From Apoda limacodes (taxonomy: Eukaryota; Arthropoda; Insecta; Lepidoptera; Limacodidae): a stretch of DNA of 64,000 nucleotides. Positions 49,901 through 60,150 of the stretch are shown here, piece by piece; the stretch's first letter is position 1; each line of letters opens with the position of its first letter. The DNA is taken from positions 2,448,001-2,512,000 of the forward strand of contig OX291562.1 in NCBI GenBank assembly GCA_946406115.1. Reading direction: 5' to 3'. Under the pieces are notes generated by a model that saw only the letters and a list, made by a program, of their open reading frames with translations, was not told where the DNA came from and did not search any database. Both the position numbers and the translations under genes were made by a program.

Positions 49901-50186
49901 AGATTGGAGGCAGTTCTATCATTACGGACGGTACGATAGTTCGCGATTGAAGGGGTACGGACAGCGGGCTTTAGGAACGTTTCCTGGATGAGGAAGACGT
50001 CCGGTTTTTGGGACGAGAGGAATTGCGATAATTCCTCTCTTTGGTTGCGGAGACCGTTGGCGTTAAAATAGCCTATGGAGACGGACCGGGGTTTTTCGCG
50101 CGCGGTTGTGCAATCCATTTTGATTCTACGGTTTTGGAGCTACCCTGCGGAGGGCGGCGAAGAAATCGCGATGCTTAGCCATGAAG
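46946..50186 (-). mobile_element. LINE A copy 3 at the inversion junction
   Basis: 3241 bp, minus strand: 29-nt poly(A) (T-run 46946-46974), 3' UTR, complete ORF2, and 61 bp of the ORF1 end (stop at 50126-50128). The rest of the 5' part is missing. The left flank is the H4 start-site region; the right flank is the H4 3' flank in inverted orientation, so there is no target-site duplication. This marks a rearrangement coupled to, or later than, the insertion. The junction (50186/50187) shows no obvious microhomology. Confidence 0.96.
47074..50118 (-). CDS. LINE A ORF2 (copy 3), intact
   Basis: 1014 residues, the same as 36713-39757 except for residues seen in AARRARDRA, LLVAILNAAM and [10 protein letters not shown] and RT motifs are intact, although the element has lost nearly all of ORF1 and its 5' UTR, so it is unlikely to be transcribed from its own promoter. 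Confidence 0.95.
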   Translation of the reverse strand: MDCTTAREKPRSVSIGYFNANGLRNQREELSQFLSSQKPDVFLIQETFLKPAVRTPSIANYRTVRNDRTASNLGGTLIYYRRSLHCSPIDPPPLTNLEASVCRLAMTGHQPIIIASVYLSPLKDLLESDLQSLLSLGDAVILAGDLNCKHRRWNSSVTSQRGRLLDDLVDRLNFDIIAPMTPTYFPHNTRFNPDVLDIALLKNVRLSFRSIEVLDELDSDHRPVVLRLGFPSDSPPDTRTVTDWDKFGQLLENPSSPHLDRVPNVISSATDLNVAIDSLTSHLTATVGECSRQVPVGDYHHLILPQHIRSLMTERNAARRARDRAPTIENKARFNDLHRRVRTAVAELRAQRFGDLMENISPSHQAYWHLARALKSETANSLPPLTRPNNSVPAFNDDEKADCLASSLQAQCALSTQPFDPDHVREVDGEVERRTSLPPQDPLPPVTVDEVIQVIKDLRPRKSPGADGISNDILKRLTLPLICLLVAILNAAMEHCIFPSQWKDAIVIGIHKPGKARTEPSSYRPISLLKALGKLYERLLLARLRNSIVSRGILIDEQFGFRAKHSCVHQVLRITEHILTGFQPALGKTRHTGAVFFDVAKAFDKVWHNGLIFKLYNFQLPDRLVLIIRDYLSNRSFRYRVEGTLSSPRPIEAGVPQGSVLAPVLYLLYTNDIPKTIGTQLALYADDTALYTTDRQVSRITERLQSAITALGEWFRKWRIEVNPDKSSAVLFTTGSPPRPTSLSLFGRAIPWQNKTKYLGVTMDRRLNFHAHTKIVRDRAAFVLGRLYPMIGKYSKMSLRNKLNLYTTCIRPILAYASVVFALSKRNLHKLQTLQNRFLRAASGASWYVRNADLHRDFELPTIPQYFKDLAVRFFERTQNHPNRLVVQSTTYIPPDRPRRGRKTILRRPRHVLTSPDDDLAVRIARLVSTTSTPNRASLQTRRRRPRVRRRPQGYTRYQRVPGRFSPPLNRNRTRVTGNSPPGGDSPSGSRLTPVEGTPPRATTQAEASPAGSP

Positions 50187-51418
50187 TCACCTGTTTAAGT
50201 GATACAGTTTCTTCAATTTATGTTCGTTTTTTTTTTTTTTTTTTTGGTTTGATAGATAAAAGTCGGTTAGTAAGTAAGTAAGTAAGTAAGTAAGTAAACA
50301 AACAAACAAACAAACAGATAACCTAAAAATTAAATAAGTACCTGAGATATAATATATTGCATACACATTGATCAACTACATAGTAGTTAGGTACCTATCT
50401 TTATGGTAAGGTTTGCGAAGGTCTCAGTAGATAGTTGTGCAATTTAAATTTTGCCGAACCGAAAAACAGATAGTACCTACCTACCTACCTACCTACCTAC
50501 CTACATACATACATACATACATACATACATACATACACATAAATAGGTACCTACTTTACAATTTTGCCGCTCCCAACTTATGAGAATAACATAAGTAAAA
50601 AGGTAGTGAGTAACTACCTATTTACCTACCACACGCACATAAAAGATGCCCATACACCTATGATACATAGGTCTAATTAATTTTTAACACCTTTTTTTTT
50701 TTTTTTTTTGTTGTTTTTTTTTTTTATTATTTTATTTTATTTTAAGAAGCTGTAAGTGTTTGCTTGCAGTGCGACTTGCAAGTTTCTTTTGTTACATTCG
50801 TTCGTTCTATTTTGTCGTCATGTGGAAACGTGGTTATTATACGAGTAATATTTGTATCTATCATGTGATTTTTGTTTATATTATATAGTAGTCAATATAG
50901 TGTCATTTAAAATGATCGAAAAGGGTACAATAACGAAACTCTAATAATGCATCTGATGGATTCCCCTATAGGTTAGGTTGCCACTCGCGACGCACTCATG
51001 TTTTACCACCTTTCCGGTGTACATCGACAACACGGCGATACGGACGCGTTGTACGTGTGAACTGCTTTCTCGTTGGACCGTCGAAACTTTAACTATTAAC
51101 GAATCGTACGTAAACTATTTAATTTTTAGATATTGATGAGATATTACTAATTTTTATCTTGACATTAGGTGAGCGTAGAATGCGACCGTCAAAACAAACC
51201 GTTCTCTACGTCGACACGCATCCGTTTGTCTAATAATTATATATTCATAATAAAGTCTAATTCATATATATAACATATCTACATTTATATACCTATTATG
51301 TTATTCGATATATGTATAATAATTTTTATAATAGATACGAGTAAGTGAAAACTTTCAACGGTTCGCAACAGAAAACGTATCTCGAGAACGGATCTCTCTT
51401 TACAGTATTGCTAAAGAA
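50187..51418. other. H4-H1 spacer, inverted, no gene seen
   Basis: Reverse complement of the spacer at 45213-46462, AT-rich with the same repeats; no ORF or RNA gene recognised. Confidence 0.7.
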
Positions 51419-51472
51419 GGCGAAAAATCAAAAGTTTTTGGCGCCATCTATACGTTTTCGTACTTTAACTAA

Positions 51473-51506
<34 letters not shown>

Positions 51507-51529
51507 GTGCGTGAAGTAACAATTCAGTG
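51419..51529 (+). promoter_or_regulatory. H1 promoter with E2F-like sites
   Basis: GGCGAAAAA 51419-51427, TTTTTGGCGCCA 51435-51446, (TTGC)8, TCAGTG from 51524 with its A 43 nt upstream of the ATG. No TATA box. Confidence 0.5.
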
Positions 51530-51568
51530 AGTGAAACTTGCAGTTAATATTTACCCGAATAGAACAAA

Positions 51569-52276
51569 ATGGCAGACGCAGCAGTTGCATCCGATACACC
51601 TGCACCGGCGACGCCCGCCAAGAAACCTAAGGCTTCGGCTTCCGCAGGGGCAAAGAAACCCAAAGCTAAGCCGACTCATCCCAAGACTTCTGAAATGGTG
51701 AACAACGCTATTAAGGAACTTAAGGAGCGTAGCGGTTCTTCGCTTCAGGCGATCAAGAAATACATCGCAGCGCAGTATAAGGTCGACGCCGAAAAGCTGG
51801 CACCTTTCATCAGAAAATATTTAAAAAGCGCAGTGGAGTCCGGTGCTTTGATACAGACTAAAGGGAAGGGTGCCTCGGGATCGTTCAAACTGGAGTCTAA
51901 GGGATCGAGCGGAAAGAAGGCCACCACCGGACCTAAAGTCGGTGGTGGAGGAAAAGCCGGGGCAGCTGCGAAAACGAAAAAGGCAACCGCCGCCGGCGGA
52001 AAGGCGAGGAAGTCGACCGCGGCCGCATCCGGTGGTTCATCGCCGTCAAAGCCAAAATCCGCCGCCGCCACTAAAGACAAGAAAGCCGCCGCAGCCAAGA
52101 AGAAACCGGCCGCCAAGAAATCATCGGCTCCCGCGAAAGCTAAGAGTTCCGCGCCCAAAGCGAAGAAAAGTGCGAAGCCACCCACTAAGAAGCCAAAGGC
52201 GCCTAAACCTAAAAAGGCCGCAGGTACACCCAAATCGAAGCCGGCAGCAAAGAAAGCCGGAGCCTCGAAAAAGTGA
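51569..52276 (+). CDS. H1: Linker histone H1
   Basis: Same 235-residue protein as 11536-12243, on the inverted arm, with intact promoter and stem-loop. Confidence 0.98.
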   Translation: MADAAVASDTPAPATPAKKPKASASAGAKKPKAKPTHPKTSEMVNNAIKELKERSGSSLQAIKKYIAAQYKVDAEKLAPFIRKYLKSAVESGALIQTKGKGASGSFKLESKGSSGKKATTGPKVGGGGKAGAAAKTKKATAAGGKARKSTAAASGGSSPSKPKSAAATKDKKAAAAKKKPAAKKSSAPAKAKSSAPKAKKSAKPPTKKPKAPKPKKAAGTPKSKPAAKKAGASKK

Positions 52277-52487
52277 ACCAGTGAGTGAGTGAGTGAGTGA
52301 GTGATTGTCGTAGTAGGTATATCGGTACATTGCTGCACGCTGTACAACAACGACGACACAACAGCAGAAAATTGTTAGCGGTGTTGTGTGTGTGTGAGTT
52401 TGTGTTATACATACTTACTTACAAAAGATGAGCGAGCGACACAAGTTTTGTCTCGTGCGTTCGTTCGTCCGCCGTCTACAAACAAAA

Positions 52488-52503
52488 AGCCCTTTTCAGG
52501 GCT
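52488..52503 (+). terminator. H1 3' histone stem-loop, A-U closed
   Basis: AGCCCT-TTTC-AGGGCT; AATAAA follows shortly after and GTTTCTT at 52533-52539. Confidence 0.93.
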
Positions 52504-52532
52504 AACAAATATTCGGTAATAAACAGTTATGT

Positions 52533-52539
52533 GTTTCTT
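52533..52539 (+). promoter_or_regulatory. GTTTCTT motif 29 nt after H1 stem-loop
   Basis: One of five occurrences, one behind each histone stem-loop; candidate downstream processing element. Confidence 0.45.
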
Positions 52540-52860
52540 TCGATCGACGAACGTCGTGTCAATTATTATTATCAATCTAAGTCAAGTTACACACATAAAT
52601 ACAACATGTTTGGTAAGTAAGTAAGAAAATATCACAATATTGGTAGGTAAATTACGCTATGACACATACGTACTATACTTACTTACTTACTTACCTACTT
52701 ATGAACATACATCATTACCATGATTTCCGTTTGTTAGTCAGTCAGTCAGTCAGTTAGTTAGTTAGTTAGTTTAATTTCAAAACGAAATTATTTTAGCGTT
52801 ATGTCTGTCCCTTTCTATCGTTTCGTACGTATCCCCTCCTGTTGCGTTTATAATGAATCA

Positions 52861-52895
52861 TATATATATGAAAAAAAAATCTTACGGCTTTTAGT
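52861..52895 (+). promoter_or_regulatory. H2A core promoter
   Basis: TATATATAT 52861-52869 and TTAGTA with A at 52893 (32 nt), 89 nt upstream of the ATG. Confidence 0.5.
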
Positions 52896-52957
52896 ACAAG
52901 ACTTGTCTAGCGTTCGCTCGCACAGTTTGTGAGTGCATTTTTGTGTGTTTGTTTTGA

Positions 52958-53356
<399 letters not shown>

Positions 53357-53452
53357 ATTGATAGTAAGTACGCACGCTGCTCTCCTATAGCGTATTCCAC
53401 TTTCGTATTATTAGCGATGTGGTGATATGTGTATTAAAATAGAAAAAGAAAA

Positions 53453-53468
53453 GGCCCTTTTCAGGGCC
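53453..53468 (+). terminator. H2A 3' histone stem-loop
   Basis: GGCCCT-TTTC-AGGGCC, 96 nt after the stop. Confidence 0.96.
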
Positions 53469-53502
53469 GCAATTTGTATCTGGAATTTGTGAAAAACAAA
53501 AC

Positions 53503-53509
53503 GTTTCTT
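53503..53509 (+). promoter_or_regulatory. GTTTCTT motif 34 nt after H2A stem-loop
   Basis: Same motif as at 52533; here extended as GTTTCTTTCGAT, as in H1. Confidence 0.45.
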
Positions 53510-53865
53510 TCGATTGCGTCGACGTCTCTTTTTATATAGATTCATTCATTCATTCATTCATTCATTCATTCATACATACATACATACATACATACATACA
53601 TACATACATACATACTTACTTACTTACTTACTTACTATATTTTATATACTATATTTATATCAATTTTATTATTTAAGACATTTCCTCTATCGCTTGATGC
53701 TTGATCGCTGATGGTCGTGCCAACGGTGAACGGGATGAAGGAGGGGAAGGGGAATGACAATAAGGATAGAAGAGCGGAGGGAAAGAGATAAAAGATATAT
53801 CGTTGACACGCTATTGGTCAAACGCATATGTTGACATCGTAACGTTAACTGGCAGCGTGCAGTCT

Positions 53866-53908
53866 TATAAGTGAATAAAACTAAAAAAAATACCTATTAC
53901 GAACTACA
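53866..53908 (+). promoter_or_regulatory. H2B promoter now upstream of LINE C
   Basis: TATAAG at 53866, AATAAAA after it, and the native start region up to ACA (A at 53908), where LINE C begins. The reverse CCAAT box remains upstream. With the ACAGTC initiator as the start, transcription would enter LINE C at its first base. Confidence 0.5.
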
Positions 53909-54432
53909 CATTCGCGCTGAGCGTCGGTCCGCGAGCACACGTCTCGGTGTCTCCTGACTGCTCTCTATCGCTCTCTCGCTCGCTCCGAATACTTTCTTGC
54001 TCGCACTCACGTGTTTGAGCAGTATTCGTACGGTTACGGTTTCGCGTCGCGTCGCGTGCAACTGCAGCTGCCCGCGCATAGTTTTTCGCCCGGTTTTGCT
54101 CTCGCCTTGGCGATCGAGCCCGCGAACGTTGTTGTTTGTTGCAGCTAGTTGCATTCTCGTTTCGCAGTCCTTTTCAGGACTGTCAATTCGTTCCGTCGGT
54201 GTAGTGAGTACTTTTCAGTACGCTACACCCTTACTTTCAATAGTTTACGTCTAGGATCTCCCACGCATTGCACTACGCCCGGAGATTAGGACTATCAGGA
54301 TCACCCCACGCATCGTGCTTTGCACTTTGCACTGGGACGCACCGGCCAGGGAACACGCCAGGCACACGCTCTCTATCCATAGCGGTTAGAGAGCTAATAC
54401 TTCAAGCGTCTTCACGCATCACCTTAGAGGTG

Positions 54433-56229
54433 ATGGAGGAGGTCGAGGACAGTGGCGGGGGCTACATCAGGGAGTTTCTGGACTATATAGACCGGAAATT
54501 CCCTGAGGCGGTCCGGGGTTTTAAAGCCCAACGCTGCCTTAACCTCTCATCGCCCATGTCTCCGGAACATGTGGCTACGATTGAAGAGCCTGAGCCGCCA
54601 ATGGTTATACCGTCGTCGCCTCTACCGCGCTCCACTCCCGTTCAGGCTGACTCGTCCGACGAGTGAGATGTGGCCTCCAAGACCGCCACGCCGTCGCGTT
54701 TTCGCTCGATCGAGTCTTCACCGACTAGGTCTCGCTCGCATTCACGCGTTCGCGTATCGGACTCGGAGTCCGATATGATTATCGACGCCGCCGTCGATAA
54801 TCAAACCAATGACGGTTTTACCGTCGTTGGATCCGGCAAGGCCCGAGGAACAAAACGTTCCTCAGGCAAGAGGTCGCCGGTCCCGGCTCCTGGAAGCCCG
54901 ACCGCCGCGAAACCTCCGCGCAAGCGCGCTGCCAGAAACCGCGCCCCCCGTCCCGCGAGCGAGATAGGGATATCGCCGTCGGCCGCGTCCGACAAGAGTG
55001 AGACGGCATTAGCTTCCTCCTCTGTCGCCCCCGCCCCCCTGCCGTCTCAGCCCCCAGTAGGGCCGTCCGTTGCCGATAACGGACAGGCTAGGCGCAAATT
55101 ACCTCCAGCGATCGTTCTACACGATAAAAAAGTGTGGAACCACGTAGCCACATTGATGTCGGACAAGAAAATTAATTTCTTGAAAGCATCCAATATGGGC
55201 GAACTAGGGATTAAAATCCAGGTTCAGTCGTCAGATGACCACCGTGGTCTAACCAAATTGTTACGGGATAAAAATTTCCCGTATCATACATACGCGCTTG
55301 AGGACGAGCGAGAATTACGTGTGGTAATTCGCGGCCTCCCGCATGAAATACCGGTGGCCGAAATTAAGGCCGACCTTGTTTCACAAGGTTATCCGGTTAA
55401 CGCCGTCCACCGCATGATCGGCGGTCGTTCGAAAAGGCCACTAAACTTAGTTTTGGTGGTTCTAAATTTCACCACAGAAGGCAAGCGAATCTTCTCCGTA
55501 AAGGAGATTTGCAAATTGTCTGGTTTGGTTGTCGAACAACCAAACAAAAGAACATACCCAGGGCAGTGCCATCGCTGCCAAAATTATGGTCACTCGGCCA
55601 AAAACTGCAACGGCTTTCCCCGTTGCGTTAAGTGCCTACAGGATCATGGTGGCACAGCCCTTTGTCAGAGGAAAAGGGACGACCCCGAGCCTCCAAGTTG
55701 TGTCCTTTGCGGCATGGCGGGCCACCCTGCGAATTATCGCGGGTGCCCTAAGGCTCCCCGTTCATATGCGGCGGCGGCAAATAAGGCCCCCCCCACCCCT
55801 CTTAAGGCGAGAACGCCCGCACTTTACTCAGAGCGGCAATATCCTTCTCTGCCAGTCACAAATAATAAGTCTGCCCCTTTGCTGCCGCAGTTTGCTGCAC
55901 CAGCGCAAAAGGCAGTTCCCCGTCCCCCCGTATCTCAGTCAGGAGCCTCCCTTAAGGCGACTCCTGCCCCCCCGGCGCGGAAATTGGCCCCGTTGTCCCC
56001 GCCCGCGCCACAAACTACTAAAGCGGTACCTAGCCCGTCGCTAGCGTCCGCGGACGTTCTAGCCGACCTAAATGTGGTGCTAGAACTCCTCAATGTTATA
56101 AACATTGAGGAAATTTCGCTTTTAGCGAATAAAATACGCAATGCGTCATCGGCGACGCAACGAGTTTCGGCCGTGCTTGAGCACGCAGCCCTGCTAAGTG
56201 CTTTAGAGCACTTTGCACCAAAAAATTAA
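54433..56229 (+). pseudogene. LINE C ORF1 (Gag-like), interrupted by an in-frame TGA
   Basis: From ATG 54433 (MEEVEDSGGGYIREFLDYID) the frame is open to TGA at 54664-54666, then continues in the same frame (DVASKTATPSRF) to TAA at 56227-56229. The frame is also open upstream from a Met at 54268. Domains: acidic N-part, Arg/Ser-rich and Lys-rich patches after the stop, PRE_C2HC-like region, three CCHC knuckles (about residues 379-437, ending HPANYRGC). By comparison with LINE A ORF1 the two parts form one protein. A nonsense mutation is likelier than programmed readthrough. Confidence 0.88.
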
Positions 56230-56242
56230 AAAATTTCTATTG

Positions 56243-59182
56243 ATGGGGCCTTTAGTAGCCCCAAGTAGAATAAAACCGCGCTCTATATCGATTGCGTTCT
56301 GGAACGCAAACGGCCTTCAGGCAAAGCGCGATGAAATATCAGAATTTCTCAAAACGCACGAGATCGATGTACTTTTAGTGCAAGAGACTTTTCTTAAACC
56401 AAAGCGTAGGGGTCCTAAGATCGCAAACTACGCACTGGTTAGAAATGATCGGCCCACCTGTAAGGGAGGAACGCTCATTTATTATAAAAGATCTCTGCAC
56501 TGCGTACCTATCGACACTCCTCCGTTAGAAAATTTAGAAGCGTCGGTTATCCGGATAGCGATGACAGGGCACAGTCCCATAGTACTGGCCTCTGTATATT
56601 TGTCACCTACAAAGGTGATATTACAAAGCGATCTTAAAACGCTGTTTGACTTAGGTAACGCTGTTGTATTAGCAGGCGACCTAAACTGCAAACATAAGCG
56701 ATGGAATTCGCATTCAACATCGCTAAACGGCAAACGACTAGAGGCCCTAGTCGACCCGTTAGGTTTCGATGTTATTGCGCCCATCTCTCCGACCCACTTT
56801 CCCGAAGTAGTGACACATAGACCTGACGTACTTGACATAGCACTTCTTAAGAACGTAGCCTTAAGGCTGCATTCCATAGAGGTGTTACACGAGCTTACAT
56901 CTGACCATAGGCCGGTTCTCTTACGACTAGGGTCCCCAACCGACGGTCATCCGTCCGTTAAGGACGTGGTCGACTGGCGGAGACTAGGTGAAAACCTAGG
57001 AAAAATAGACTCGCCCCACCTAAATAGGATCCCGGACAATATTGTCTCAGCCGACGATGTTAGTTTAGCGGTCGAAGCGCTTACTAGCCACCTCCAGTCC
57101 GCTGTAGCGGAGTGCTCTAAGCGGATTACAGTAGAGAATAATCTCCGCTGGAATCTGCCGGAGGACGTGAGGTTGCTATTGAGAGCTAAGAACGCGGCTA
57201 CTCGACGGTACGACAATTATCCGTCTGAGGTAAACAGGGCATCGCTCAGATCTTTACAACGTGCCGTAAAGACAAAAATAGCCGAAGTTAGGAACGAAAA
57301 GTGGGACAATCTCATGAAAGAGATATCGCCTTCCCACTTAGCGTACTATCAGATGGCTCGAGCGTTAAAATCCGACGTAGTGAGTACTATGCCGCCTTTA
57401 GTCGACGCAAACGCGACAATCGCATTTGACGACGACGAAAAGGCCGAATGCCTAGCCAAATCGCTAGAAAGTCAGTGTTCGCTCAGCGAACAACCCACTG
57501 ACCAAGCTCACGTCGATGAAGTGGACAGGGAAGTGGAGCGGAGAGCGGCCCTTCCCCCACTTGACTCACTTCCCCCCGTAACAGTCTCTGAGGTCGAAAA
57601 GATCATCAAAGACTTACAACCCAAAAAGGCCCCGGGTGCCGATGGGATCTCAAATAGGCTTCTAAAAATCCTCCCCGCTCAGCTCCTCCTTCTATTGGTC
57701 AGCATCTTCAATGCGGCCATGGCAAATTGCATCTTTCCCGACTCTTGGAAAGAAGCTGACGTTATAGGTATCCCTAAACTGGGTAAACCTAGTAACGTAG
57801 CCACGTCATATAGACCCATTAGTCTCTTAAAGACTTTGGGGAAATTATATGAACGACTCCTCCTTTCTCGCCTGAAAGACTACGTTCAGTCTAAAGGCAT
57901 TCTGATTGACGAACAGTTCGGTTTTCGAGCTAATCACTCGTGCGTCAATCAAGTGCACCGCATAACGGAGCACATACTCCAAGGTCTCAATAGGTCCCCT
58001 AAGCCGTTCAGCACAGGAGCCCTCTTCTTCGACGTAGCGAAGGCTTTCGATAAAGTCTGGCATAACGGCTTGATTTACAAGCTGTACAATCTCGGTGTCC
58101 CAGACCGTCTCGTGCTCATCTTACGAGACTTCCTTAGGGATCGCAGTTTTCGCTATCGCGTAGAACGAAGTCATTCGTCTCCCCACCCCATAGGTGCAGG
58201 TGTCCCCCAGGGCTCCGTGCTTTCCCCTCTACTTTATTCCCTATTCACAAACGATATACCTCGTCCCTCGAACGTTAATGTGGCGCTCTTCGCGGACGAT
58301 ACGGCGCTCTACTGTTCTCACCGACACGTCCGTCGTATAAGCCTGGCCCTCCAGTCTGCCGCCAACGCCTTAGGCGATTGGTTTCGGAAGTGGAGAATCG
58401 AGGTTAACCCCGAGAAAAGTGCAGCAGTGCACTTCGCCCGGGGCCGAAAATCGGTAAAGGTCACAAGGCAACTCACCCCAGTCCACCTATATGGCCAACC
58501 CATTCCGTGGGTTAAAAAGGTCAAATATTTAGGGGTCACTTTAGACTCTCGTCTTAATTTCAGAGCCCACATTAAAAGAGTAAGAGATCGAGCAGCCTTT
58601 GTTCTCGGTCGTCTTAAGCCAATGTTAAACAAGTACAGTAAAATGTCTCTTAGAAATAAGGTGACGCTTTACAAAACTTGTATTCGGCCCATACTCACAT
58701 ATGCGAGCGTAGCGTTTGGTCACACCAACACTACTTCCTTGCAAGTCTTACAAAATCGCTTTATGCGAGGCGCAGTCGGCGCCCCGTACTATATGCGTAA
58801 CATCGATCTCCATAGTGATTTCGAGCTTCCGACCATAAAAGCCTTCATCAAAGATGCGTCTAAACGCTACTTTGAGACGGCAGCCCTCCACCCCAATCCC
58901 CTAATTAGGCAATCTTGCAACTATGCCCCCATTAGAGGGGCCTTAGGACCGTTTAGATATCCGAGGCACGTCATAATTGACTCCGACGATGATATAACCA
59001 GCAGGCTCAAAGCTCAAGCGCCTTCAGCGCTCGCGTCCGCGATCACAGATTATAGAAATATATACAGAATACGTCGCCGCCGGCGGCGACGGAACATTAG
59101 ACAGCTTAGTTTTAACACACACACACACACTCGAGCGCGCGGGTATACTAGGTTCACTAATATACCCGGGCGCTTCGACTAG
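56243..59182 (+). CDS. LINE C ORF2: endonuclease-reverse transcriptase
   Basis: ATG at 56243 (MGPLVAPSRIKPRSISIAFW), 13 nt after the ORF1 stop; an upstream in-frame TTG is not needed. 979 codons. EN motifs AFWNANGL, VQETFL, AGDLNCKHKRWNS, SDHRPVLL. RT with YRPISLLKTLGKLYERL, FDVAKAFDKVWHNGL, GVPQGSVLSP and FADD in place of the YADD of LINEs A and B (position about 683). Arg-rich C-terminus ending TNIPGRFD. No RNase H. Confidence 0.95.
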   Translation: MGPLVAPSRIKPRSISIAFWNANGLQAKRDEISEFLKTHEIDVLLVQETFLKPKRRGPKIANYALVRNDRPTCKGGTLIYYKRSLHCVPIDTPPLENLEASVIRIAMTGHSPIVLASVYLSPTKVILQSDLKTLFDLGNAVVLAGDLNCKHKRWNSHSTSLNGKRLEALVDPLGFDVIAPISPTHFPEVVTHRPDVLDIALLKNVALRLHSIEVLHELTSDHRPVLLRLGSPTDGHPSVKDVVDWRRLGENLGKIDSPHLNRIPDNIVSADDVSLAVEALTSHLQSAVAECSKRITVENNLRWNLPEDVRLLLRAKNAATRRYDNYPSEVNRASLRSLQRAVKTKIAEVRNEKWDNLMKEISPSHLAYYQMARALKSDVVSTMPPLVDANATIAFDDDEKAECLAKSLESQCSLSEQPTDQAHVDEVDREVERRAALPPLDSLPPVTVSEVEKIIKDLQPKKAPGADGISNRLLKILPAQLLLLLVSIFNAAMANCIFPDSWKEADVIGIPKLGKPSNVATSYRPISLLKTLGKLYERLLLSRLKDYVQSKGILIDEQFGFRANHSCVNQVHRITEHILQGLNRSPKPFSTGALFFDVAKAFDKVWHNGLIYKLYNLGVPDRLVLILRDFLRDRSFRYRVERSHSSPHPIGAGVPQGSVLSPLLYSLFTNDIPRPSNVNVALFADDTALYCSHRHVRRISLALQSAANALGDWFRKWRIEVNPEKSAAVHFARGRKSVKVTRQLTPVHLYGQPIPWVKKVKYLGVTLDSRLNFRAHIKRVRDRAAFVLGRLKPMLNKYSKMSLRNKVTLYKTCIRPILTYASVAFGHTNTTSLQVLQNRFMRGAVGAPYYMRNIDLHSDFELPTIKAFIKDASKRYFETAALHPNPLIRQSCNYAPIRGALGPFRYPRHVIIDSDDDITSRLKAQAPSALASAITDYRNIYRIRRRRRRRNIRQLSFNTHTHTRARGYTRFTNIPGRFD

Positions 59183-59481
59183 TTAGATTTAAATAATAAT
59201 AGGCGAGTGCTGAAGAGTTTCTTGCCGTTTCTTCTCTTCAGAACGCCTTTGCTATTTTCCGAAACGGCGGTAAAATTTAGTTAGATACAAATTTTAGTTT
59301 CTAAGAGCGGTTGCCCAAGCCGAGGTTCGTGTCTAGGACACCCTTGCGCAAACCGCCCCAACTTTTCGCTGAAGAGTGCAAGCAGCACCGCAGCAAAAGT
59401 TAGTCCGCGTGTAGTTGTAAAGGCCATCTGCGGCCAACAACAGTAGCCAGTAGTTAGAAAAAAAAAAAAAAAAAAAAAAAA
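59183..59481 (+). other. LINE C 3' UTR with hairpin and poly(A)
   Basis: Contains a perfect 8-bp inverted repeat, CTGAAGAG (59210-59217) with CTCTTCAG (59234-59241), separated by 16 nt; possibly recognised by the element RT. Poly(A) at 59458-59481. Confidence 0.6.
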
Positions 59482-59575
59482 ATTACGAACTACAGTCTGC
59501 GCTGTGACGCTCTACGTTGAAGACGTTGATCTTACGCTACCGTTACCGTTGTTATATATTTTATTTTAATTCATC

Positions 59576-59950
59576 ATGCCGCCCAAGACTAGCGGAAAGG
59601 CAGCCAAGAAATCCGGCAAAGCTCAAAAGAACATCTCCAAATCGGACAAAAAGAAGAAGAAGCACAAGAGGAAGGAGAGCTACGCCATTTACATCTACAA
59701 AGTGCTGAAGCAGGTCCATCCCGACACCGGTATCTCTAGTAAAGCTATGTCGATCATGAACTCTTTCGTGAACGATATCTTCGAACGTATAGCGGCCGAA
59801 GCTTCGAGACTTGCTCACTACAATAAACGTTCCACGATAACGTCGAGGGAGGTGCAGACATCGGTGAGACTCCTTCTTCCCGGTGAACTTGCCAAGCACG
59901 CTGTCAGTGAGGGTACTAAAGCCGTCACTAAATATACTAGCTCTAAGTGA
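59576..59950 (+). CDS. H2B: Histone H2B, promoter displaced by LINE C
   Basis: Same protein as 1087-1461. LINE C lies between this gene and its TATA box; only the leader from the target-site copy onward remains (ATG 82 nt after the native start A). Expression would depend on read-through from LINE C. Confidence 0.98.
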   Translation: MPPKTSGKAAKKSGKAQKNISKSDKKKKKHKRKESYAIYIYKVLKQVHPDTGISSKAMSIMNSFVNDIFERIAAEASRLAHYNKRSTITSREVQTSVRLLLPGELAKHAVSEGTKAVTKYTSSK

Positions 59951-60025
59951 GCTAGTACCAAAATTGTGATGTGTGACGAGCGTCTAATTTTGATATTGGA
60001 CGCGATCAAATACATACAACAAAAA

Positions 60026-60041
60026 GGCCCTTTTCAGGGCC
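60026..60041 (+). terminator. H2B 3' histone stem-loop
   Basis: GGCCCT-TTTC-AGGGCC, 75 nt after the stop. Confidence 0.96.
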
Positions 60042-60070
60042 ACAAAATGAATTCTATTTTATTTTTACAA

Positions 60071-60077
60071 GTTTCTT
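60071..60077 (+). promoter_or_regulatory. GTTTCTT motif 29 nt after H2B stem-loop
   Basis: Same motif as at 52533. Confidence 0.45.
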
Positions 60078-60119
60078 GATATAACTTCTTACGTCAAACC
60101 ATGTACACATATATTAAAA

Positions 60120-60150
<31 letters not shown>

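Larger units (their letters stand above)
53909..59481 (+). mobile_element. LINE C, full-length Jockey-type retrotransposon
   Basis: About 5573 bp on the plus strand: 5' UTR of roughly 520 bp, ORF1 with one internal stop, ORF2 (56243-59182), 3' UTR of about 275 bp and a 24-nt poly(A). The target-site duplication is ATTACGAACTACA (53896-53908 and 59482-59494; its first A could belong to the tail). It sits in the sense direction of H2B at the H2B start site. Related to LINE A in both ORFs. Confidence 0.96.

Noticed and set aside
54670..56229. LINE C ORF1 starting at 54670
   Set aside because: That first codon is GTG, directly after an in-frame TGA; comparison with LINE A ORF1 places the true start upstream (54433).
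56213..56242. LINE C ORF2 starting at 56213
   Set aside because: The codon is TTG and overlaps ORF1; an ATG in frame at 56243 follows the ORF1 stop.
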